This document shows positions 56,270 through 64,000 of a stretch of DNA of 64,000 nt, piece by piece. The notes beneath the pieces were generated by a model. The model saw only the letters and a program-made list of their open reading frames with translations, was not told the origin of the DNA and searched no databases. The DNA is taken from assembly GCA_947561585.1 (NCBI GenBank), contig CANNZV010001191.1, positions 212,457 to 276,456 on the forward strand, given 5' to 3'. The stretch is from Caprella mutica. Taxonomy: Eukaryota > Arthropoda > Malacostraca > Amphipoda > Caprellidae. Every line of letters starts with the position of its first letter. The stretch's first letter is position 1. Position numbers and translations under genes: made by a program.

Positions 56270-56573
56270 ACAAATGCTTTATTTTGTATTATATTTATAT
56301 TGTGTATAAATTTTATATTGAGCATTATTTATATATATTTTGCAATATGAAAGTAGAAAATACCCTTTTTTATGGCAATTAGAAATTTATGGTATTTGCC
56401 TTAATTCTTATTGCAATCTTCTTCTCATGCTCCTGCTGGCCGGCAACAGTGAAATAATAAAACTGAATACTTTATTTAATGATATGCAGGCAGGAATCGC
56501 TTTTATTTCACATTGGTCAAATAAAATCTGTAATAATAACGAGGCATGTATCGAAGTTATTAGAGTATATGAA
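56270..56573. repeat. Inverted repeat partner of 51757-52060
   Basis: Inverse of the right part of the phrase-end element. Similarity stops at GTATATGAA, where the LTR of the second BEL element begins, so the LTR element inserted into a copy of that family. Confidence 0.9.
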
Positions 56574-57302
56574 TATACAATGCGGGAGGAGAATTCCAAA
56601 CGTGTGACCGTGAACAGAGCTTTATTCCAAGAATGTTACAGTGCGGTACAAAAATATAAAAAAAAATTCTTAAAACTCTGAACAATAAAATTTACCGAAT
56701 TAAATTTCACACACATTGGTATCATGACAAACTAACTTTATTACAACAGCTAAGATGGAGGATAAATTCACCACGCCATGATAAATATAAAATATCCCTA
56801 CTAACAATTAAAATATACAAATAGTAGCACATATTCTCTCACTAATCAGTTGTTTGATTTAGGTCAGTGAGCTCAATCACCGTCACTTCTGAGATTACCG
56901 AAACTAATTCTCACCTGACTGTTTTGGATTCTATCTTATCACACGGTGATTAAGATTCTCCCAGCAATGCACTAGCTCCTCTTAACTATCGGTAACTCAA
57001 TAACTTTTAACTATAAAAACTAATCTCTAATAGCTCTCTAATCTATAATCTGGCACCAATCTGTATCATAATAATAATAATACTAACTAAGGAATTGCTT
57101 CCTTCACCCACAGATTAAGGCGGCGGAAGGGAAGCAAACACCTGCTAACTTATGCACCATTCAAACCACACTAAATTCAACACCTAGTGCCCTATCTATT
57201 TCTCACAATAAATAATATTCGATTGAAGTTTGAACACAATATCAATATATGTCTCCCTCTGGTGGAGGAGTTTGGAAACTTAAATCAGAAATGCATTTAA
57301 CA
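56574..57302 (-). repeat. Second BEL element, 3' LTR
   Basis: On the plus strand it runs TATACAATGCGGGAGGAG to CATTTAACA. The first seven bases are included because they also precede the other LTR. TG at 56581 is the alternative boundary. Confidence 0.85.
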
Positions 57303-57538
57303 GTCCCTTCTCTGGAATTCGTTCCACATCTTTAATCCTGTTCAATACAGGATCTATCTAGATTCATGGTTGTTGTTCGCTCTCGATTAAGCCATCCAAC
57401 TGGTCCAATTAAGGTAATCCATTCAGAATAACAATCAAACAGTATGATCCATTTCAATTCAACTCATTTCGAATGCGTTAATTAGTAGAACTAAAACCTT
57501 GTCTATAACTGCTCCAATCTGTTCCTCGCCAGCCTTTG

Positions 57539-59398
57539 TCAACGTGCAACATCACATGGTGATTGATACCCACCGCATTTATCGCAAACTCTTGGTCTAG
57601 AACAATTATTAGCAAAATGACCTTCCTCTAAGCAAATAAAACAAGCTCTTTGATTTTTTACCAAATCAAAACGATCGCTCACTTGCAATCCTTGAAATTC
57701 TCTGCAAAATAGAATTTTATGCCGGTCACCACATCGATAACACTTGGTAACACTATTAAATTCCGCGCTCTCTTTGTTCTTCCTGTAGTGACATTCCTCA
57801 TTTTCTATTTGATCAGATTCATAATTGCCACCGCCAAACGAAACAACATTTATTGGTACTCCCTTTTGATTTCGACTGTTCATTGAAGTAGATCCACCGA
57901 ATAGTTTTTGCATAACCTCTTTTCCAAATATTGGATCAGAATCTGTTCTGGCAGCTTGCTCAACGAATGTCACTAAATCCATATACTTCAGTGTAGAGCC
58001 TTCGTCCCTCCTCTTTGCCACTAACTGTCGCCATCTATCCTGCAATCCAAATGACAGCTTAGAAACAAGTAATCTCATAGTTTTAGGATGTCCTAATTCA
58101 CTCTTTCCAGACGGTACTTGGTCAATAACGTTACCGGTCAGTCTTAACGATACTGCAAATTCTCTCAACGCTTCAACATCATCTCTTCCAACTGAAGGCC
58201 GAGAAAGCAATTTATCAATAAATTCAGAACCTACGTGCTCTGGTGCACCATATTTTTCATCATACCATCTCCATACTTCAGTTAAACCCTTTTCTGCATT
58301 CATATATAAAGCTGCCTTGACTAGTTCCCGGGGTTCGCCTTTAGTATACTGATAGATGTAATGCAATTTCTCTCCTTCATCAATGGTTGTAGACTTCATT
58401 ATGGACTGCATAGCTTGCTTGAAGATCGCATATTCACTAGCTTTGCCATAAAAAATTTCGATCTCGTGCTTAGGTAAACACATCCGTAAGCTATTAGCAG
58501 TTAACTCCCGTAACATGATATCTTTTATCACTGAATGATTATCGCTATTAACACCGTGTCCATCGAACTTTCCAATCTCTTTCTTACAGACAATTGCATT
58601 AATATTCTTCTCGCACTCTCTTAATTCCTGTAATTCGCGATACTGGACATCTTGTCTCCGTAAATTATCTTTCCCCGTTGTTTGATTAGGTGTCGAATGG
58701 ACACCTTGAATTTCTTCCAAATCTTCCTGAGCATATCTTCCCCAAGCCTCCGCTTCAACTCTAAGTGCATCATCTCTTGCTTCTCTCTCTAACGCCTTTA
58801 ATTCCTCTTCTAACTCTAGTTCATGCAACTTTTCTTTTAATTCTTCATCTCTTCGTCGCTTCTCTCTTTCTAATCGCTCTTTTTGACTCTGTCTTTTCAA
58901 TCTTTCCAACTGTTCTAACTTATCATTCTGAGCTGCCTCTACCATTCTCTTAATTTCTACTCTTCTTCTCTCTAAAACTGATAACGATGTCATGCAAGTG
59001 GAAGCCCGAGATACCATTGATACATGAAAACCTACTCCTTTCTGTTTCACTTTCTTGACAATATCACCTACCTGAGAAACGCTATCTTCCGGTTTAATAT
59101 CATCATTAACACCCATGTGTTCACTCTCCTTGACACTACTGGTTTTAATCATCCCCTCAGTACACTTCACCTCCTGAATCGAACTATTTTCATTCTCATC
59201 CTCTTCCTCGACTCTTTCACCCGTTCTCACTAACTCTAAAACCTCGTCAACAGTCAATTTTCTCTCTCTCATCACTTCCTCTAATTTACAAAGCAAATCA
59301 TTTTTAGTTCCTGCTGAACATTCACCTAATCTATTGAGAGTTATTTTTAAACTGTTAATGGTTAGCTTCTCCATATCAAATATCTCAAGTTTACCCAT
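57539..59398 (-). CDS. BEL Gag, 619 residues, intact frame
   Basis: A single uninterrupted frame. Residues 12-48 are a SAP-like motif (LKITLNRLGECSAGTKNDLL then CKLEEVM). Residues 165-235 form a charged coiled coil. Residues 300-500 are the BEL Gag core (KHEIEIFYGKASEYAIFKQA, KLHYIYQYTKGEPRELVKAA, RWYDEKYGAP). Zinc knuckles at about 550-612 are CYRCGDRHKILFC, CFICLEEGHFANNC and CDKCGG. It lacks the 27-bp repeat expansion of the first element. After CDKCGG the frame ends in YQSPCDVAR, unrelated to Gag, so the C terminus was made by the internal deletion. It is still long enough to encode a whole Gag. Overall about 40-50 percent like the first element by eye. Confidence 0.9.
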   Translation of the reverse strand: MGKLEIFDMEKLTINSLKITLNRLGECSAGTKNDLLCKLEEVMRERKLTVDEVLELVRTGERVEEEDENENSSIQEVKCTEGMIKTSSVKESEHMGVNDDIKPEDSVSQVGDIVKKVKQKGVGFHVSMVSRASTCMTSLSVLERRRVEIKRMVEAAQNDKLEQLERLKRQSQKERLEREKRRRDEELKEKLHELELEEELKALEREARDDALRVEAEAWGRYAQEDLEEIQGVHSTPNQTTGKDNLRRQDVQYRELQELRECEKNINAIVCKKEIGKFDGHGVNSDNHSVIKDIMLRELTANSLRMCLPKHEIEIFYGKASEYAIFKQAMQSIMKSTTIDEGEKLHYIYQYTKGEPRELVKAALYMNAEKGLTEVWRWYDEKYGAPEHVGSEFIDKLLSRPSVGRDDVEALREFAVSLRLTGNVIDQVPSGKSELGHPKTMRLLVSKLSFGLQDRWRQLVAKRRDEGSTLKYMDLVTFVEQAARTDSDPIFGKEVMQKLFGGSTSMNSRNQKGVPINVVSFGGGNYESDQIENEECHYRKNKESAEFNSVTKCYRCGDRHKILFCREFQGLQVSDRFDLVKNQRACFICLEEGHFANNCSRPRVCDKCGGYQSPCDVAR

Positions 59399-59713
59399 AA
59401 AACAATCAACTCGCCTATCAACACTCAGAAAATCCGCCTAAAAAAGACACTTTAAGATTAGTAGGACTGTTCAAATCAAGATATAATCACAATAACAGAA
59501 AATAAAGGTTACTGCCCAAAGTCTATCCACAGCTATCATGTAATGTAAAAATAGATGGTAGTGAATGTTGACATCTAATTCTTGGTGGCGATGCTTCAAC
59601 AAAAGACTAATTTTACCACTCCTCTTGCTCCTGGTTCAATTAGCGTACAGGCACTGAATTACGGTCCCTCTTGCTAGCTCCCGCAAACACAAGGGGGCAT
59701 CCACAGTCAGTAC
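59399..59713 (-). other. Second BEL element leader
   Basis: Short leader between the 5' LTR and gag. GTACTGACT lies directly inside the LTR, as in the first element. Confidence 0.65.
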
Positions 59714-60356
59714 TATACAATGCGGGAGGAGAATTCCAAACGTGTGACCGTGAACAGAGCTTTATTCCAAGAATGTTACAGTGCGGTACTGAAATATAAA
59801 AAAAGATTCTTAAAACTCTGAACAATAAAATTTACCGAATTAAATTTCACACACATTGGTATCATGACAAACTAACTTTATTACAACAGCTAAGATGGAG
59901 GATAAATTCACCACGCCATGATAAATATAAAATATCCCTACTAACAATTAAAATATACAAATAGTAGCACATATTCTCTCACTAATCAGTTGTTTGATTT
60001 AGGTCAGTGAGCTCAATCACCGTCACTTCTGAGATTACCGAAACTAATTCTCACCTGACTGTTTTGGATTCTATCTTATCACACGGTGATTAAGATTCTC
60101 CCAGCAATGCACTAGCTCCTCTTAACTATCGGTAACTCAATAACTTTTAACTATAAAAACTAATCTCTAATAGCTCTCTAATCTATAATCTGGCACCAAT
60201 CTGTATCATAATAATAATAATACTAACTAAGGAATTGCTTCCTTCACCCACAGATTAAGGCGGCGGAAGGGAAGCAAACACCTGCTAACTTATGCACCAT
60301 TCAAACCACACTAAATTCAACATCTAGTGCCCTATCTATTTCTCACAATAAATAAT
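59714..60356 (-). repeat. Second BEL element, 5' LTR (outer end truncated)
   Basis: Matches the other LTR with only a few substitutions (for example CACCTAGTG to CATCTAGTG) up to CACAATAAATAAT, then diverges. About 90 bp of the LTR's outer end is missing. Confidence 0.9.
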
Positions 60357-60516
60357 GAATGAAATTTATTCACATGAAAAAAAAAATACATAAGTTTTTT
60401 TACATAATTCGTGTTGTCCGTGCTCGCCCGAGCGAAAGTATTTCCAAGCTCAGTGGTTTGTCGGAGCGTCTGGACGGCGCTTTAGCTGACCGCAGGCTCG
60501 GCTCGTGCTTTTTTAA

Positions 60517-60843
60517 CCTCACACACTACCCGAGCCGAGCCACGAGCCAAGCCAAATATCTGGAAGTGACAGATCAACACGAGCCGAGCCACGAGCCTGA
60601 TTGCGCAGCTCGTGGCTCGGCTCGAAGTGCCCACACACTACACGATCTGGCTCGGGGCTCGGCTTGTTTGCTAAAGCTCGGCTCGTGGATCGTGTACTGT
60701 GTGGGGACCTTTAGAGAAAAAAAATTTCAAACTAATGCTCGGCTCGTGTAATGTGTGGGGAGGCAGAAAGCACGAGCCGAGCCAAGTAGACTCGCGCGAG
60801 CCAGAGGCCTTGCTGCGGCTCGGGTCGTGTAGTGTGTGGGGGC
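60517..60843. mobile_element. Nested palindromes built on GAGCCGAGCC
   Basis: CCTCACACACTACC (60517) pairs with TGTAATGTGTGGGGAGG (to 60763). Inside it, CCCACACACTACACGATC (60630) pairs with GATCGTGTACTGTGTGGGG (to 60706). A third right tip, GGGTCGTGTAGTGTGTGGGGGCC, ends at 60843. The word GAGCCGAGCC or its inverse occurs about ten times. This looks like copies of one GC-rich MITE inserted into each other. Open frames across it are not credible. Confidence 0.7.
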
Positions 60844-61500
60844 CATAACACTCATGAACGTACTTTTTTGCGCGCTTGCCCGCGTTTATGACTCCACGTA
60901 AACTAGAGTGGCGGGTCCACATCAATTTACTGTGAATATTATTGGTTCTACCTACAATGATATACTTAATATTACAAGTTGACAGGTCTATTGAATATGA
61001 TACAGTAAACCATATATTAAGGTAATTTAGACTCATTTGTTTGATTCCAGAGTAAATTTAATTATCTAATATCAATTATGAATTTGTTTTGTCAAATTTC
61101 TTAAAATTAATTCTTTATATGAATTAAACAATTTTATGCTCAATATGAAAATATGACTTGTATTTTATCAGAAAATATGTTATAATTGTTTGTTCAATTG
61201 TTTATATTTCAGATTTGCTTTTGGTCATAATGAATAAAATGTATTTGTCCGTGTAGGCAATATAGCATACTAATTTACTACTGATGAAGTGGTATGAAAT
61301 TAAAATAATTTTTAATTATACAAGAGTTTTTAGTTTAGTAATGGTTTAAAATCTGAACGACATCACTAATAAAGATCGACTTTCGTCTGAGTTAATAATA
61401 CAATAAACAAAAAATAAAAATAATAGAACACCATAATATTCAGAAAGTAAAGAATATTGTTATGTTTCTATCGGAGCGCCGTTCACATCCATCTTGCCGT
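60844..61500. other. No gene recognised
   Basis: AT-rich sequence between mobile elements. Confidence 0.5.
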
Positions 61501-61512
61501 CGTGACTGCAAG

Positions 61513-62368
61513 CACAGATCATTGAATATAGGAAGATATCCCACTACAGTATTTTCAATTTTCTAGCGACACTTGACACCGAGATCGTCCGTACCGTGAC
61601 GTATCTTTGGAGTTGCCTACGATTGATACATTACTTACTTTTTAATTATTCAAAATCGACATAAAGAGAATGATATTAAACTGATGATAAAATTATATAT
61701 TTTCAACTTTTTAAGTAATATAATTATTTCTGTTCTGCACATGTTTTGTACGTGTGTTCAGTATGAATTTGGAGCGTCGGTTATTTCTGACCCATACTTC
61801 AATGATTTCTGATGCAATAGCGTTAGCATGCGGTTGTGCGCTGTACTTATTCTGACACTAAATTTACTAATTACTTTATCTTTCATAAATATTAAACTAG
61901 TGAGAAATTGGCAATGTACGAAAATGTTCATTTATCAATTGTATCAATACATCTAAAGATCGGTACAAATTGTTTTTGTCCAGAAAACATGATTACAATC
62001 TGTGGTTAATACAACAATGGCGTTGAGACTGAACAGTTAATAAGTTTGCTTGAAATATTTTAGTTCCAACTTCGATTCTTGTTTTCTATTTTTAATAAAA
62101 ATACGTTTAAATATTAAACTTAAATTAACCTTTTTCCCTGAAAATTAAAATTTACATTACTACTTTGGTTTCCCCTTTTAGGTAGTAAAAGAAAATGTAG
62201 CTCTGACCTTTATATAAATCTACATATATATATACTCGTTGTTTGTAATACCTGTGTGACGTCACGGTACCCCTCTCTCTGATTGGCTGATACGCTCTGA
62301 GTTAAATAATAATTTGGCCACTAGCCTCCACGTTCAAGTGAAACATCTTCTATATTTTATGATCAGTG
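61513..62368. mobile_element. hAT-type MITE, 856 bp, 8-bp duplication
   Basis: Ends CACAGATCATTGAATATAGG and (reverse complement) CACTGATCATAAAATATAGA. The target ACTGCAAG is duplicated at 61505-61512 and 62369-62376. Related pieces lie at 27048-27550 and 45376-45445. No transposase frame. Confidence 0.88.
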
Positions 62369-62377
62369 ACTGCAAGC

Positions 62378-63834
62378 GTCCTACCAAAGACAATATAAAG
62401 CCCCGTTTACATTGAGGCTCTTTTGCACACTCTAAGTGTTGAAACAACGGGCAAACGCACAGTTGAGGGGCAAACCAGCGGGCAACTCGAGGCTCACTTC
62501 AACATTCACCTTGGCCATTCTTTTCGACACTCTGAGTGACACTCACTGTGGCTAAATCAGTCCAGTCCATTGATGCCCCAGGTGGAGGTGGTGAACATTG
62601 AAGCTCCTGCAAAACGAGTAGAGCTGCTGTTGGACAGCTAATTGAAATGGATAGGACTCACGAATGCCTTTGGAAATCATCAAGTAAAGCATACAGAAGT
62701 TAAAATGTAAGAGAAAGAGCAATAATGACATTAAACAACATTTATTATTATCCCTCCCTATAATAAAGAGCATTTTATTTTTATAAATGTATAAATCCAT
62801 CACGCTCAAATTTTTTTTAACTCAAAATTTACCGAAGAGGTATAATTTTTTTCTCCAAAAACTCAATATTTTCCGAGAACTAAATATTTTCCGAAAACTC
62901 GAAATTTTCAAAAAAATCACAAAATTTTACGAAAACATCAAATTTTCCGAGAACTCAAAACTTTCCAAAAATTCATTGAATTAAAATTTAATTTCCATTA
63001 AAACCCCGTTATTTTTAACTGCACAGTACACTAGTTATTATCATACAGAAGAAGTAAAAAATGAAATTCAAACTATACGGAACCAGCACCGCAGGGAACG
63101 TAATAAAGTTAACGAATAGAAAAATCTGATGAAATTTATGTACCATCGCATTGGTGTTATAAATTGCTTCATTTCATGTTGTTACACCTCTCGCCATCGA
63201 ATCTGAATACCAACTAAGAACACCGTCTCAATCTGCCCGCCAAACGATTTTCAAATGTGAACAGTCAAGACTCTTTTTGAGCGTGCACTTGCCCGTTACC
63301 CGTGGATGTGAGCTTCCAATGCGAGTGTCAATGTAAACGGGGCTTAAGATAGACGCTCAACTTGATAAGGCACATGCAAGAATAATAACCAATCAGAAAC
63401 GATCTATGCGTTCAGTAGTATACGTCACAGCAAACTATGACAAAAAATACAAACGTACGAACCATATTCATAGAGGGACAGATAGTCTAGTCTTAACGTG
63501 TGGAGTCGTTAGAAATATAAATATTCTATACTAAATAGGGATTACATAACTAATTACTTTATGATTAATTTAGTCTATAAGATCACATATGAAGTTCAAT
63601 TTAGTATTCTAAATAAAATAAATAAACGAAGAATAGTCATAACTAGGCATAACAAGCAAGTAGTAATTAGTATTGACCTATCTAGGTACCATATTGTCTT
63701 TGACGAAGCTAAGTTGAGGTATACATTAACGCTGATTGGCTAGAAGTTGCGAGAGTTCTGACGTCAGTGCAAACATGCTCTGTATTTTATAACATGAAGT
63801 TGAGCGTCTATCTTATATTGTCTTTGGTCCTACT
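62378..63834. mobile_element. Palindromic MITE (outer), split by a TAA-type MITE
   Basis: The left arm CCAAAGACAATATAA (62383-62398) plus GATAGACGCTCAACTTGATA (63348 on) pairs with the uninterrupted right arm at 63791-63832, whose inverse reads CCAAAGACAATATAAGATAG then ACGCTCAACTTCAT. Without the insert the element is about 505 bp. Further paired words include ACCAATCAG and CTGATTGGCT. Confidence 0.85.
62399..63344. mobile_element. PIF/Harbinger-type MITE, 946 bp, TAA duplication
   Basis: Ends AGCCCCGTTTACATTGAGGC and (reverse complement) AGCCCCGTTTACATTGACAC. TAA flanks both sides (62396-62398 and 63345-63347). The empty target is preserved in the other arm of the host element, which proves a 3-bp duplication. 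The left arm repeats GGGCAAAC words. A phrase repeat ATTTTCCGAGAACTCAA lies at 62820-62975. Confidence 0.92.
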
Positions 63835-63844
63835 CTACTGGCAT

Positions 63845-63977
63845 GAATGATGATTTCGCACGCATGTCATCGCTCTGGGAGCGATAGCAAAAAGCATGCG
63901 TTTGAATCAGAAATGACGGGCATGAACGCACGCATGCAGCGATTTCTTGAGGCATGAGTGAAGGTGTGGACGGGCCT
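63845..63977. mobile_element. Right end of another TAA-type MITE
   Basis: It ends GGTGTGGACGGGCCT followed by TAA (63978-63980). The inverse tip AGGCCCGTCCACACC has the same style as the two complete TAA-type MITEs. GCATGCGT and ACGCATGC words pair inside. The left tip is not clear. Confidence 0.55.
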
Positions 63978-64000
63978 TAACAATCGAGGGAGGTTGTGCT

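Larger units (their letters stand above)
56574..60356 (-). mobile_element. Second BEL/Pao element, LTR-gag-LTR only
   Basis: Minus-strand element with LTRs at 56574-57302 and 59714-60356 (outer end of the latter truncated by about 90 bp). Only gag lies between them, plus a 236-bp Pol tail (57303-57538) in which VLNRIKD..R..EKGLLNA resembles the tail of the first element. Protease, reverse transcriptase, RNase H and integrase are all gone. The polypurine tract (AGAGAAGGGAC on the minus strand) is kept. Confidence 0.9.

Noticed and set aside
60359..60751. 130-codon plus-strand protein
   Set aside because: It crosses the GC-rich nested palindrome and has no recognisable domain.

Overview
This window looks like intergenic DNA from a repeat-rich animal genome. 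It is AT-rich, carries GT-AG introns and BEL/Pao, Penelope, Harbinger, hAT, pogo and piggyBac remnants, and has long tandem repeats and two runs of N (2116-2165, 34389-34717). The mix of families fits an arthropod, most likely an insect and possibly a hemipteran, but no host gene is present to prove it. I found no intact cellular gene, no confident functional tRNA or rRNA, and nothing bacterial. Nearly everything recognisable is mobile DNA or tandem repeat.

Layout. 0.5-7.7 kb: a 22/42-bp satellite, a 61-bp degenerate array, a tRNA-like SINE head, two copies of a G-run foldback element, a pogo-like MITE and several short phrase repeats. 9.5-11.7 kb: a broken non-LTR retrotransposon on the minus strand. 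13.7-15.7 kb: a hAT element with perfect 8-bp target duplication that carries about 38 copies of a 32-bp satellite. 17-26 kb: the left end of a second hAT with a BED-finger exon, a MITE nested in a MITE, more G-run elements, a 2-kb long-TIR element and a pogo transposase relic. 27-31.5 kb: MITEs, including a TAA-flanked 595-bp element and two arrays of GCATATGC palindromes.

31.9-45.4 kb is the best part. A Harbinger-type DNA transposon, about 3.3 kb before insertions, has a transposase on the plus strand and a MADF-like DNA-binding protein on the minus strand, with exons that interdigitate. A Penelope-like element (13-bp target duplication) split the second transposase exon. A BEL/Pao element (5-bp target duplication) then landed eight codons before the transposase stop. 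A 2.7-kb hAT (8-bp target duplication) landed in one LTR of that BEL element. Each step can be undone on paper from its target duplication.

46-64 kb: a relic of a Cys-rich-tailed repeat gene, a degraded unknown ORF, a piggyBac transposase lacking its catalytic core, a second BEL element reduced to LTR-gag-LTR, a nested GAGCCGAGCC palindrome, and a final stack of hAT, TAA-flanked MITE and palindromic MITE. Both BEL elements keep a long Gag frame with a SAP-like N terminus but have lost pol, so they look like non-autonomous gag-only elements that would need a helper.
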